Assembly (NCBI GenBank): GCA_035547695.1
Contig: DASZUK010000015.1
Location: 1-64,000 of the forward strand
DNA: 64,000 nucleotides
Origin: DASZUK01 sp035547695
GTDB taxonomy: Bacteria; Actinomycetota; Acidimicrobiia; Acidimicrobiales; RAAP-2
Reading direction: 5' to 3'
Every line of letters starts with the position of its first letter. The first letter of the stretch is position 1. The position numbers were made by a program, and so were the translations under genes. The notes under the pieces are model-generated. The model saw only the letters and a program-made list of their open reading frames with translations, was not told where the DNA came from and did no database searches. Positions 31,384 through 40,904 of this stretch are shown piece by piece.

Positions 31384-31842
31384 CTACAGCTCCAGGATGT
31401 CCCGGGCGTTGTCCACCCAGGCCGCCTCCCAGGCGAACAGGGGGTGCACCACGTTCAGCAGCGGAGCCGCCAGCTTGGCCCAGCCCTGCGGCGCCGACCG
31501 CAGGGTGCAGCGCACCGTGGTGACCGCGGCGCCCCCCGCCGCACCGGTCTCCGCCAGCTCGTACGCCATCGTCGGCCGGACCGGGCCGCCGGACACCACC
31601 ACCAGGGCCAGCGCGGTCGGCCGCTCGTAGACGGTCAGCCGGTAGTCCGCCGACACCGTGAACCCCAGAGGGTGCCGGACCCGCTGGCGGAACACCGTGC
31701 CCACCCCCACCGGCTCCCCCGGCCGGTCCGGCGTCGTCCGGACCACCATGGGCTGCCAGTACGGGTTGTTGGTGCCGTCGGCCAGGAAGTCGAACACGGT
31801 GTCGACGGGCCGGGCCACCGCCACGTCGTGCTGTGCCTGCAT
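31384..31842 (-). CDS. SRPBCC (START-like) family protein
   Basis: 152 residues. The start 'MQAQHDVAVARPVDTVFDFL' followed by 'GTNNPYWQPMVVRTTPDRPG' and a C-terminal helix is the polyketide-cyclase/START-like pattern (helix-grip fold). The family binds small hydrophobic ligands. No catalytic residues stand out. It lies 84 bases downstream of the dehydratase gene on the same strand. Confidence 0.78.
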   Translation of the reverse strand: MQAQHDVAVARPVDTVFDFLADGTNNPYWQPMVVRTTPDRPGEPVGVGTVFRQRVRHPLGFTVSADYRLTVYERPTALALVVVSGGPVRPTMAYELAETGAAGGAAVTTVRCTLRSAPQGWAKLAAPLLNVVHPLFAWEAAWVDNARDILEL

Positions 31843-31925
31843 CGGGGTGCCTCCTGTCGGCGGGTCGGGCTGTCGGCGGGTCGGGGCGGTCGGGCGGGAC
31901 GGATCGGGCGGGGGAGACGGGGGGA

Positions 31926-33170
31926 TCAGAGCAGGAACGAGAACAGCGGCGACCCCGGCGGGACCTGCTCGATCTGCAGCGGGCTCTGCTCCATGCGCTG
32001 CACCAGGGCCTTGTAGTCCTCGGCCCGTTCCAGGTCCACCCCCACCAGGGCCGGGCCGGTCTCCCGGTTGTTCTTCTTCACGTACTCGAACACCACGATG
32101 TCCTCCCCGTGGGTCAGCACGGTGTCCAGGAACGACCGCAGCGCGCCGGGCTCCTGGGGGAACGTGATCAGGAAGTAGTGCCGCAGCCCCTCGTGCAGCA
32201 GCGACCGTTCCACCACCTCCGCGTACCGGCTCACGTCGTTGTTGCCGCCGGACACCACGCACACCACCGGGCCGCCGCCGTCCCTCAGGTACCGCCGGGC
32301 CGCCGCGCTGGCCAGGGCGCCGGCCGGCTCGGCGATGATGCCGTCGGCCTGGTACAGGTCCAGCATCTCGGTGCACACCGCCCCCTCCGGCACCGTCACC
32401 ATGTCGTCCACCAGGTCCCGCACCACCGGGTACGTCAGGTTCCCCACCCGGCCGACGGCGGCGCCGTCCACGAAGGTGTCGATGTCGGCCAGGTCCACCG
32501 GGCCGCCGGCGGCCAGGGCGGCGGTCATCGACGCCGCGCCCTCCGGCTCGGCCCCGACGATCCGGGCCGCCGGGTGCCGTTCCTTCAGCCACACCGCCAT
32601 GCCGGCGATCAGGCCCCCGCCGCCCACCGGCACCACCACCACCGTGCCCGGCCCCAGCCGCCCCGCCATCTGCTCGGCCAGCTCCACCGCCACGGTGCCC
32701 TGCCCGGCGATGGTCCGCGGGTCGTCGAACGGGTGCACGTACACCGCGCCCCGCCGCGCCGCGTCCTGTTCGGCGGCGGCGTTGGTCTCGTCGAAGGTGC
32801 TGCCGGCGATCACCGGCTCCACCCAGGGCCCGCCGATGGCCACGATCCGGTCCCGCTTCTGCCGGGGGGTGCTGGCCGGAAGGAACACCTTGCCGTGGAT
32901 CCGGAGGGCGGCGCAGCAGAACGCCAGCCCCTGCCCGTGGTTGCCCGCGCTGGCGCACACCACCCCGCGATGCCGCTCCTCGTCGGTCAGCGACGAGATC
33001 AGGTTGTACGCCCCCCGGACCTTGTAGGACCGGCCCACCTGCATGTCCTCGCGCTTCAGCAGCACCGTCGCCCCGACCGTCCCCGACAGCCGGTCGCTCG
33101 GCTCCAGCGGGGTCCGCCGCACCACCGGCCGCACCCGGTCCCCGGCGGCCTCGACGGCGGTGGCGTCCAT
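31926..33170 (-). CDS. ilvA: Threonine dehydratase (threonine ammonia-lyase)
   Basis: 414 residues from the ATG at 33170; the longer frame upstream runs through a tandem repeat and is not family-like. The PLP lysine lies in 'GRSYKVRGAYNLISSLTDEE', the asparagine loop is 'VCASAGNHGQGLAFC', and the phosphate loop is 'VVVVPVGGGGLIAGMAVWLK'. A single ACT-like domain ends the protein ('RHYFLITFPQEPGALRSFLD'). It deaminates threonine to 2-oxobutanoate, the first step to isoleucine; the short regulatory domain fits a single-ACT enzyme. Confidence 0.9.
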   Translation of the reverse strand: MDATAVEAAGDRVRPVVRRTPLEPSDRLSGTVGATVLLKREDMQVGRSYKVRGAYNLISSLTDEERHRGVVCASAGNHGQGLAFCCAALRIHGKVFLPASTPRQKRDRIVAIGGPWVEPVIAGSTFDETNAAAEQDAARRGAVYVHPFDDPRTIAGQGTVAVELAEQMAGRLGPGTVVVVPVGGGGLIAGMAVWLKERHPAARIVGAEPEGAASMTAALAAGGPVDLADIDTFVDGAAVGRVGNLTYPVVRDLVDDMVTVPEGAVCTEMLDLYQADGIIAEPAGALASAAARRYLRDGGGPVVCVVSGGNNDVSRYAEVVERSLLHEGLRHYFLITFPQEPGALRSFLDTVLTHGEDIVVFEYVKKNNRETGPALVGVDLERAEDYKALVQRMEQSPLQIEQVPPGSPLFSFLL

Positions 33171-33171
33171 T

Positions 33172-33230
33172 CGGCCGATGTTAGGGGCGGCCGATGTTCG
33201 GGGCGGCCGATGTTCGGATCGGCCGATGCC
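33172..33230. repeat. 16-bp tandem repeat upstream of ilvA
   Basis: CGGCCGATGTT(A/C)GG(G/A)(G/T) starts at 33172, 33188, 33204 and, cut short, at 33220: three and a half units at a strict 16-base period, directly ahead of the ilvA start and between the divergent ilvA and sod genes. Confidence 0.75.
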
Positions 33231-33314
33231 GGACCGGGCCACAGGAGTGGGTGGGGGACCGGTGGCTGGGTACACTCCCCGTCGGACCCACCATCACGGA
33301 CCACAGGAGCGAAC

Positions 33315-33914
33315 ATGGCCGACTACACCCTTCCCGACCTACCGTACGACTACGCCGCCCTGGAGCCGCACGTGTCCGGGCAGATCATGGAGCTGCACCA
33401 CGACAAGCACCACGCGGCCTACGTCGCCGGCGCCAACACCACCCTGGAGAAGCTGGCGGCCGCCCGGGACAACGACGACTTCGGCCCCGTCGTCGGCCTG
33501 GAGAAGACCCTGGCCTTCCACATCTCCGGCCACGTCCTCCACTCCATCTTCTGGCAGAACCTGTCCCCGGACGGCGGCGACAAGCCCACCGGCGACCTGG
33601 CGTCGGCCATCGACGAGCACTTCGGGTCCTTTGACAAGTTCAAGGCCCACCTCACCCAGGCCACCAACACCATCCAGGGCTCCGGCTGGGGCGCCCTGGC
33701 CTGGGAGCCCCTCGGCCAGCGGCTGGTGGTGGAGCAGGTCTACGACCACCAGGGCAACATCGGCAACGGCACCACCCCGCTGCTCGTCTTCGACGCCTGG
33801 GAGCACGCCTTCTACCTGCAGTACAAGAACGTCAAGGCCGACTTCTTCTCGGCGCTGTGGAATATCGTCAACTGGGACGACGTCGCCGCCCGGTTCGCCG
33901 CCGCCAAGGGCTGA
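33315..33914 (+). CDS. sodA: Fe/Mn superoxide dismutase
   Basis: 199 residues with AGGAG upstream. Metal ligands sit in 'QIMELHHDKHHAAYVAGANT' (first His), 'FHISGHVLHSIFWQNL' (second His) and 'LLVFDAWEHAFYLQYKNVKA' (Asp and His). The family converts superoxide to peroxide. The metal preference is not certain from these motifs. It is followed by a strong terminator and divergent from ilvA. Confidence 0.95.
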   Translation: MADYTLPDLPYDYAALEPHVSGQIMELHHDKHHAAYVAGANTTLEKLAAARDNDDFGPVVGLEKTLAFHISGHVLHSIFWQNLSPDGGDKPTGDLASAIDEHFGSFDKFKAHLTQATNTIQGSGWGALAWEPLGQRLVVEQVYDHQGNIGNGTTPLLVFDAWEHAFYLQYKNVKADFFSALWNIVNWDDVAARFAAAKG

Positions 33915-33925
33915 CGACCGCACCG

Positions 33926-33965
33926 GGGGGGGGTCGGGCCGCCCAGGCCCGGCCCCCCTTTTTCG
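33926..33965 (+). terminator. Rho-independent terminator after the superoxide dismutase gene
   Basis: A GGGGGG..TCGGGCC arm pairs with GGCCCGG..CCCCCC, loop GCCCA, followed by a run of five T. Very strong GC stem; may also serve the convergent exporter gene. Confidence 0.85.
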
Positions 33966-33985
33966 TTAAGCTGCCCGGGTTCCGT

Positions 33986-35527
33986 TCAGCCGCCGGCCGC
34001 CGGGGCGGCGGCCGCTGTGGCCAGGTCCTCCTGGACGCCCGGTTTCAGGCCCACCAGGGCCACCACCGCGGCCACGGCCATCACCCCGCACATCACGTAG
34101 AACACCGTCTGCGACGCGTGGGCGAAGTCCATGCGGATGAACTGGGGGATGTGGGCCGTGGTGCCGTTTCCCGACCCGGCCGTGGCGGCCTTCGCCCCGG
34201 CCGCCGCCTTGGCCGGGCTGGCCCCCTGGGCCAGCAGGGAGCCGGTCACCTCCGACCGCATCCGGTTGACCAGGATGGTCCCCAGGATGGCCAGGCCGAG
34301 GCTGGCGGCGTAGTTCCGGACGGTCTGGGTGATGCCGGTGGCCTCGCCGTAGGACAGCCGCGACGCCCGGTTGACGGCGTCGGTGGAGGCCGGGCTGAGC
34401 ATGAACCCCATGCCGGCCCCGGCCACGATGATGGTCCACACCTGGTGGTTCAGGTTCAGGTCGGTCATCTTGCCGGCCCACAGCCCGAACCCGACGGCGG
34501 CGATGGCGCAGCCCAGCACCACCGGCGGCTTGGCCCCGATCCGGTCCAGCATCCGGCCGCCGATCTGGGAGGTCACCACGAAGCCGATGAAGAAGTACAG
34601 CAGCACCAGGCCGGTTGTCTGGGCGGACTCCCCCAGGGCGACCTGGGCGTACTCGCTGGCGAAGAAGAACAGGGGGACGAACGCCAGCATGGCGATCCCC
34701 AGCACCAGGTTCTCCATGGCGAACGCCCGGATGCGGAAGATGTCGACCTTCATCAGCGGTGTCGCCGTCCGCTGCTCCACCACCGCGAACGTCACCAGCA
34801 GCAGCACCCCGACCACGATGCACAGGATCGTCCCCGCGTTGCCCCAGCCCCAGGTGGCCGACTGCTGGAACCCGATCACGCTGAGGGCCACCCCGGCCAC
34901 GATGAGGGCCAGGCCGCGGTAGTCGGTCGGCGCCGGCTTGTACTCCGTCACCGGCTTGGCGACGAAGATCAGGACGAGCGCCACCACGGCCACCGGGACG
35001 TTCACCCAGAAGATGGCCCGCCAGGTCCACTCGGTCAGGTATCCGCCCAGCAGCGGGCCCACCGCGGTCAGGCCGCCGGTGATGCCGAAGAACATCGCCA
35101 GGGCCTTGCCGCGTTCGCGCAGCGGGAACGTCTGCACCACGATGCCCAGGGCGGCCGGGAACATGATCGCCCCGCCGACCCCCTGCACCGCCCGGAACAC
35201 GATGATCCAGGCCTCCGCCGCCGAGTTCGCCGGGGTCAACCCGCACAGGGTGGACGCCCCGGCGAACACGACGACCCCCAGCACCACCATCTTGCGGTGC
35301 CCCACCGTGTCCGCCAGCCGGCCGCCGAAGGCGAACAGCGCGGCCAGGGCCACCAGGTAGGCGTTGATGGCCCACTGCATCCCGGTGTCCGTCAGGTGCA
35401 GCTCCCGTTGGATGTTGGGGGCGGCGATCGACACGATGGTCTGGTCGATGAACGTCATCGCCACCGCGAAGATCATCCCGGCCAGTACCAGGTTCCTGGA
35501 GCGGCCGGTGGCACTCATGGCGGTCAT
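33986..35527 (-). CDS. DHA2-family (EmrB/QacA) MFS drug exporter
   Basis: 513 residues from the ATG at 35527, chosen because AAGGAG lies six bases upstream; a GTG at 35569 overlaps the neighbouring stop and has none. Fourteen hydrophobic helices are visible. Family motifs: 'FIDQTIVSIAAPNIQRELHL' (motif D1), 'FGGRLADTVGHRKMVVLG' (motif A) and 'GVGGAIMFPAALGIVVQTFP' (motif C region). A loop near residue 440 is low-complexity Ala/Gly. It is a proton-driven multidrug exporter of unknown specificity. Confidence 0.88.
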   Translation of the reverse strand: MTAMSATGRSRNLVLAGMIFAVAMTFIDQTIVSIAAPNIQRELHLTDTGMQWAINAYLVALAALFAFGGRLADTVGHRKMVVLGVVVFAGASTLCGLTPANSAAEAWIIVFRAVQGVGGAIMFPAALGIVVQTFPLRERGKALAMFFGITGGLTAVGPLLGGYLTEWTWRAIFWVNVPVAVVALVLIFVAKPVTEYKPAPTDYRGLALIVAGVALSVIGFQQSATWGWGNAGTILCIVVGVLLLVTFAVVEQRTATPLMKVDIFRIRAFAMENLVLGIAMLAFVPLFFFASEYAQVALGESAQTTGLVLLYFFIGFVVTSQIGGRMLDRIGAKPPVVLGCAIAAVGFGLWAGKMTDLNLNHQVWTIIVAGAGMGFMLSPASTDAVNRASRLSYGEATGITQTVRNYAASLGLAILGTILVNRMRSEVTGSLLAQGASPAKAAAGAKAATAGSGNGTTAHIPQFIRMDFAHASQTVFYVMCGVMAVAAVVALVGLKPGVQEDLATAAAAPAAGG

Positions 35528-35561
35528 CCACTGCTCCTTCGTCGTCTTCGTCTGATGGCTA

Positions 35562-38500
35562 TCACACAATGGCCACGATGGGTGCCTTCAGGTCCAGCCC
35601 GGCCGGGGACCCGCTGAACCCGGCGTCCCCGAACGCGAACACCCCGCCGTCGGCCGCCACCATCCAGTACCCGACGCCGTCCGGGGTGGCCGCGATGCCG
35701 ACCACCGGCCGGTTCAGCGGCTTGCCCCCCATGGACCCGTAGAACCCGGCGTCCCCGAACGCGAAGATGCCGCCGTCCGAAGCCACCTCCCAGTACCCGG
35801 CGGCGCTGGCGGCGAGGCCCACCACCGGCTTCGCCAGGGTGGCCCCGCCCATGGACCCGTAGAACGGGGAATTGCCGGTGAAGATGCCGCCGTCGGCCCC
35901 GGCGATGAGGTAGGACGAGTACCGCGGCCCCGGGGCCGGCGGTGTGGTGTACGTGAACATGCCGGCGGAGGTCGCCGCGCTGGTGCCGCCGCCGTTGGTC
36001 ACCGTCACCGGCACCGTGCCGCCGTGGGCGGCCGGCGGGGTGACCGCGGTCAGGGAGCTGGTGGCTCCCGGCTGGGTGGGAGCCGGTCCCGGTCCCACGT
36101 CGGTGGCCGGGACCCCGCCCACGGTGACCGTCCCGCCGGCCAGGTTGACGCCGTCGATGACGATGGTGGTGCCGCCGGCGACCGGTCCCGACGCCGGGAC
36201 CACCCCCGTCACCGCCGGCCGGCCGGCCTCGTACAGCGCCAGGGTCGGCCCCGGCGGGCTGCAGCCGGACGGGGTGCACACCTCCACGTCGTAGGTCCCC
36301 GGCACCGCGGCCGGGGTGGCCGCGGTCACCGTCGTCGGGCCGGTGACGGTGAAGTTGCCGAAGACGACCGACGTTGTGCCGACCGCGCCGGGGTTCGGGT
36401 TCTGGTTGACCAGCTCGACGGTGGCGGCGCCTGTGAACCCGCGGCCGGTGATCGTCAGTGTGGCCCCGCCCGACGCCGGCACCGCCGCCGTGCTCAGCCC
36501 CGTCACGGTGGGCACCGCCGCGTAGTGCCACCGGTACCCGCCGTCGAACCCGCCCAGGGTCTGCACGCCCAGGCTGGCGGCCACCACCGCCGCCCCGGTC
36601 GGTGTTGTGGCGTCCGGGATGGTCTGCACCGTCATCGCCGTGAACGGTCCGGTTGTCGGTGTTGTGAGGGACGTGGTCGACTCCACGGAGTAGTCCAGCG
36701 ACGTTGTGGCGTCCGGTGTGCCGAACGTCACCCACTGCATCGTCAACCAGTTGAACCCTTTGCCGACGATCTGGACCGTTGTGCCCCCGGACGCCGAGCT
36801 GTACCCCTCCGTCCCGGTCAGGTTGGTCACGTGCTGCACGACGGGGGCGGCGGCGTAGTCGTACTCGGTCGGCGCCGGCGCCAGCTCGGTGCCCGCGGGG
36901 GCCACCGGCAGTGTTGTGGCCCCGGTCGTCGGGGCCCCGTCGACCGGGGGCAGGATGGTGGTGGTCTGGCTGGACCCGTTGGCGTTGGTCACCACCACCT
37001 GCACCTGGCACAGGCCGACCGTTGTCAGGGTGGCTGCGGTGGCACAGCTCTGGGGGTGCACCGGCGGCACCGTGACGGTCAGTTGGTTGGGGCTTGTCAC
37101 TGTCCGCAGTGTGCCGGGCACCCCGCCGAAGGTCACGTTGACCACTGCGGTGAACCCGGCCCCGTACACCGACACGGTGTTGCCGCCGGCTGTCGGCCCC
37201 CCGGTCGGCCCCACCCCGGTGACCGTCGGGGTCGGTGTGCTGGCTGTGGTGCTCACGTACTGGTACAGCACCCCCCGGCTGGTCCGGCCGTCGCCGCGAC
37301 TGACCGTCACCAGGGCGGGGCCGGCGCCGTCCGGCAGCGGGGACCCGGCCACCGCCAGCGCGTGCGGGGCCTTGGCGGTGAGGGTGGTCGTCCCGGTCAC
37401 GTGCACTGTGGTGGCCGCGACGGTGCCGAAGTGCACCGACGTCACCCCGGTCAGGCCGTTGCCGTGGATGGTGACGGTGTTCCCGCCGGCCACCGTCCCG
37501 CTGGGCGGTGTCACCGACCCCACCGCCGGTCCTGTGCCGGCCGGGGAGGTGGCCGCCGCGGCGTCGCACAGGTCGGCGGCCAGCGCCGGGCCGCCCGTCG
37601 GGGTGGTCAGCGCCGGGGTGCCCAGGCCGGTGGTCATGTCGTAGCCGGCCGTCGCCGGGTACCGGCCGCCCTGGTTGGCGAAGACGTCGTTGTTGCCGAC
37701 GGTGACGTCGTTGAAGTCGGTGGCGTACCTGGTCGGTGTGGCGGCCACGTCGTACAGCAGGGGGGCGACGAACCCGACGCCGCCCGTGGTGGAGGGGTTG
37801 CCACCGCAGGCCGGCGATGTGCTCACCTCCGCCAGCAGCGACGCCCAGATGGGGGCGGCCGACGACGTCCCCCCGATGGTCAGCCACCGGCCGCTCCAGT
37901 AGATGGTGATGCCGGTGAACTCGTCGGAGAACGCCGCCACGTCCGGCACCTCCCGGCAGTTCCCGGTCCCGTTGGTGGTCCCGGCGCACCTGGCCGGGGT
38001 GGACAGGCCGTTGTGCACCCCCGGCACCGTCGACGCCGCCTGCCAGGGCGCCATGGTCCAGAACGACGAGATCCCGCCGCCGGTGGCCCCGGCGGTGGAC
38101 CCGTCGTTCCACACCCGCTCCGTAGGAGGCTGCGCCGTCGACACCGCCGTGGTGCCGCCCACCCCGATCACGTCCGGCTGGCTGGCCGGGTCCCCGACCG
38201 ACAGTTGCGGTGTGACCGGCGACGACCCGTGGTTGGCGCAGTCGTCGTTGCCGTCGTCACCGGCCGACGAGAACACGCTCTGCCCCTGGGCGGCGGCCTG
38301 CTCGAACAGGTAGTTCTCGGCCTGGATGGACCCGGGGTAGTAGGCGTTCTCCTGCGCCTCGCACAGCGCCCACGACGACGTCACGGCCTTGGCGGCGTCG
38401 TCGGCCACGATCTGGTTGTAGTTGTCCAGGGCGCCCGCCCCGGTGTTCGGGGCCTCGTACACCCGGATCTGGGCCCCCGGGGCCAGGGCGGACACGTTCT

Positions 38501-39401
38501 CGATGTCCAGCGCCGCCTCCCCGACGCCGGGGCCGGTGGTCTGGCCGCCGTCCACGGCGACCTGGGTGATCTGTGTGGTGTGGTCGGCCGAGAAGTAGCA
38601 CTGGTCGAACGCCCTGATGTCCGACATGGCGAACGGCTCCAGCTCGTACACCGCCACCGCCTGGTTGGCGGCCAGGTCGCCCTGGGCGTACAGGCCGTCG
38701 ACCCCGTAGGCCGACGCCACCGCTGTGTCGGTGATGCCGCCGACCCCGCGCTGGGTGGCGTGGACCGCTGTGCTGCAGGCCTGGGGGCCGCCGGCCGGGG
38801 TGGCCTGCGGGCGGACCCCGGTGGCGGCGGTCCCGCCGGCCTGTGCCGGCCGGACCACCTGGTCCTCCAGCGGCACCAGGTCGTTCAGGCCGGACACCGC
38901 CACCACGTCCCCGGCCACCGTCGACGGCAGCGCCACCGGGCCGGTGGTGGCCCGGCCGGTGCCGCCGTCCGGCAGCTTGTACCGGGTGAGCCCGGTGTGG
39001 AACGCCGCCTCCAGTTGGGCCGCGGTGCCGGTGGCGGTGACCGCCAGGTTGTGCTGTCCGCCCACCGTCAGCCCGGCCGACCGCAGCGTGGCCTCCACCG
39101 CGGCCACCGTGCCGGGTGTCGGGCCGAACCGCCCGACGAACTCTCCCGGTGCCAGGTACCCGGTGTGCCGTTCGCTGACCGCGTCGACGAAGGCGGCCAG
39201 CGCGGCCGGGTCCCGGGGTCGGAGGTACACCCCGACCGTGATGGCCTGTGCAGCCGGGATGGCGCCCAGGCTGGCGCTGCCGGCCGGCACCTTGGCGGCA
39301 GGCGCCACCGTGGCCAGGTGGGGGGCGGCGGCTCCGGCGGCGGGCGGCAGGGCCAGCCCTCCGGCCACCAGGGCCAGCAGAACGGGTGCCCGGAAGCGCA
39401 T
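35562..39401 (-). CDS. Secreted sedolisin (S53) protease with IPT/TIG and GYW repeats
   Basis: 1279 residues, ATG with GAGGAGG. Signal peptide, then a pro-kumamolisin domain (about residues 50-180), then the S53 catalytic domain: Glu and Asp in 'GVGEAALDIENVSALAPGAQ', the oxyanion Asp near 'SSAGDDGNDDC', and the nucleophile Ser in 'TIGGTSSAAPIWASLLAEVS'. About residues 640-1110 are several immunoglobulin-like IPT/TIG domains ('VTGVGPTGGPTAGGNTVSVY'). The last about 130 residues are GYW repeats ('GYWMVAADGGVFAFGDA'). It is an acid-active exported protease with a long adhesive tail, probably cell-surface or secreted. Confidence 0.88.
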   Translation of the reverse strand: MRFRAPVLLALVAGGLALPPAAGAAAPHLATVAPAAKVPAGSASLGAIPAAQAITVGVYLRPRDPAALAAFVDAVSERHTGYLAPGEFVGRFGPTPGTVAAVEATLRSAGLTVGGQHNLAVTATGTAAQLEAAFHTGLTRYKLPDGGTGRATTGPVALPSTVAGDVVAVSGLNDLVPLEDQVVRPAQAGGTAATGVRPQATPAGGPQACSTAVHATQRGVGGITDTAVASAYGVDGLYAQGDLAANQAVAVYELEPFAMSDIRAFDQCYFSADHTTQITQVAVDGGQTTGPGVGEAALDIENVSALAPGAQIRVYEAPNTGAGALDNYNQIVADDAAKAVTSSWALCEAQENAYYPGSIQAENYLFEQAAAQGQSVFSSAGDDGNDDCANHGSSPVTPQLSVGDPASQPDVIGVGGTTAVSTAQPPTERVWNDGSTAGATGGGISSFWTMAPWQAASTVPGVHNGLSTPARCAGTTNGTGNCREVPDVAAFSDEFTGITIYWSGRWLTIGGTSSAAPIWASLLAEVSTSPACGGNPSTTGGVGFVAPLLYDVAATPTRYATDFNDVTVGNNDVFANQGGRYPATAGYDMTTGLGTPALTTPTGGPALAADLCDAAAATSPAGTGPAVGSVTPPSGTVAGGNTVTIHGNGLTGVTSVHFGTVAATTVHVTGTTTLTAKAPHALAVAGSPLPDGAGPALVTVSRGDGRTSRGVLYQYVSTTASTPTPTVTGVGPTGGPTAGGNTVSVYGAGFTAVVNVTFGGVPGTLRTVTSPNQLTVTVPPVHPQSCATAATLTTVGLCQVQVVVTNANGSSQTTTILPPVDGAPTTGATTLPVAPAGTELAPAPTEYDYAAAPVVQHVTNLTGTEGYSSASGGTTVQIVGKGFNWLTMQWVTFGTPDATTSLDYSVESTTSLTTPTTGPFTAMTVQTIPDATTPTGAAVVAASLGVQTLGGFDGGYRWHYAAVPTVTGLSTAAVPASGGATLTITGRGFTGAATVELVNQNPNPGAVGTTSVVFGNFTVTGPTTVTAATPAAVPGTYDVEVCTPSGCSPPGPTLALYEAGRPAVTGVVPASGPVAGGTTIVIDGVNLAGGTVTVGGVPATDVGPGPAPTQPGATSSLTAVTPPAAHGGTVPVTVTNGGGTSAATSAGMFTYTTPPAPGPRYSSYLIAGADGGIFTGNSPFYGSMGGATLAKPVVGLAASAAGYWEVASDGGIFAFGDAGFYGSMGGKPLNRPVVGIAATPDGVGYWMVAADGGVFAFGDAGFSGSPAGLDLKAPIVAIV

Positions 39402-39479
39402 GGTTCCCTCCTCGTCGGCGGCGGACCGGCGCAGTGAATGTAGTTGACGGGCCGTAGGCTGTCGGCCCTACGCCGTCCC

Positions 39480-40822
39480 ATGCCTCTCCCCGATACCGGC
39501 ACGCCTCGCGGCGTGTCCGCCGCAACCGCCGGCTGTGGCTGGCCGGCGTCCTCGCCGCCGGCCTGGCCATCGGCCTGCTGATCGGGCTGGGTGGTGTCGG
39601 CGGCACCGGCAGTGGTGGCAGCGGCGGTGCCACGGCCGGGACCGGCACCGGCACCGGCGGTAACAGTGGCGGTGGTGGTGCCAGTGCCGGCGGCAACAGT
39701 GGCGGCGGTGGTGCCAGTGGCGGCGGCGGCGGTGGGGCGGCGACCACCACGTCGACCAGGCCGGACCCCCGGCTGGACCCGACCTGGACCGGCAGCGGCC
39801 ACCCGGTCACCCTGGCCTTCGCCGGCGACGTCAACTTCCCGTCCACATCCACCCTGGGCGCCCGGCTGGCCGCCGACCCGGCCACCGCCCTGGGCACAAC
39901 CGTGCCGGAGCTGCTGGCCGGGGCCACACTGAAGATGGTCAACCTGGAGACCGCCCTGACCGACGGCGGCTGCCCGGACCCGCAGCCGAAGACATACGTG
40001 TTCTCGGCCCCCCCGTCCGCGGTCACCGCCCTGGAGCACGCCGGCATCACCCTGGTGACCGAGGCCAACAACCACGGCGAGGACTGCGGGGCCGAGGGGC
40101 TGCAGCAGGCCATCGCCATCCGCACACAGACCCGGTTCCCGGTCATGGGCATCGGCCAGAACGTCACACAGGCCTTCTCCCCCTACCGGGCCACCATCAA
40201 GGGGCAGCGGATCGCCATCGTGGCGGCCACCCAGGTCCTCGACACCAACCTGCAGGCCGCCTGGACCGCCACCGCCACCCAGCCCGGGCTGGCCTCCGCC
40301 TACGACGTCGACGCCCTGGTGTCCGCGGTGCAGAAGGCCCGGGCGTGGGCCGACACCGTCGTCGTCTACCTGCACTGGGGCACCCAGACGGACGCCTGCC
40401 CCAACTCCCTGCAGGAGCCGCTGGCCAACGCCCTGGTGAAGGCCGGCGCCGACATCGTCGTCGGCACCCACGCCCACGTCCTCCTCGGCGCCGGCTACCT
40501 CGGCACCGCCTACGTCGACTACGGCCTCGGCAACTTCGCCTTCTACGACAACTCCTCCCCCGAGAACCAGACCGGCGCCCTGCTCATCACCGCCACCGGT
40601 CGCCACATCGACAGCGTCACCTGGCGGCCGGCCGTCATCGTCAACGACCTCCCCCAGCCGCTCTCCGGGTCCGCCGCCACATCGGCCCTCGCCAACTGGA
40701 ACGCCGCGCGGAGCTGCACCGACGCCACCGCCACACCCGGCCCCTCGATCGCCACCGCCGCCACCGAGACCGCGCCGGTCACACCGACGGTGGCCCAACA
40801 ACTGTCCGGCGGTACCGGCTGA
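39480..40822 (+). CDS. CapA-family protein (membrane-anchored; apparent frameshift at the start)
   Basis: The body is a CapA/PGA_cap metallophosphoesterase-like domain: 'VTLAFAGDVNFPSTSTLGAR', 'MVNLETALTDGG', 'TEANNHGEDCGAEGLQQAI' and 'VVYLHWGTQTDACP' with 'VGTHAHVLLGAGYLGTAYVD'. It is preceded by one anchor helix ('LWLAGVLAAGLAIGLLIGLG') and a Gly/Ser-rich linker. The frame holding anchor and domain has no ATG, GTG or TTG before 39902. The ATG at 39480 reads in another frame and joins the right one if one more C were present in the C4 run at 39488-39491. Either the sequence lacks a base, or a slip occurs. Roughly 447 residues when repaired. Confidence 0.75.
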
Positions 40823-40904
40823 CCCGGTCCGCCACGCCGGCGACGCCGTCCGTCGAAGGACGCCGGTGGCGCCGTCGGTCAGAGGACGCCGGCGGCGGCG
40901 GCGG

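Noticed and set aside
36024..39437. Plus-strand 1137-codon frame opposite the sedolisin gene
   Set aside because: Composition is low-complexity Gly/Arg/His with no recognisable motif; the minus-strand frame holds a complete S53 protease.
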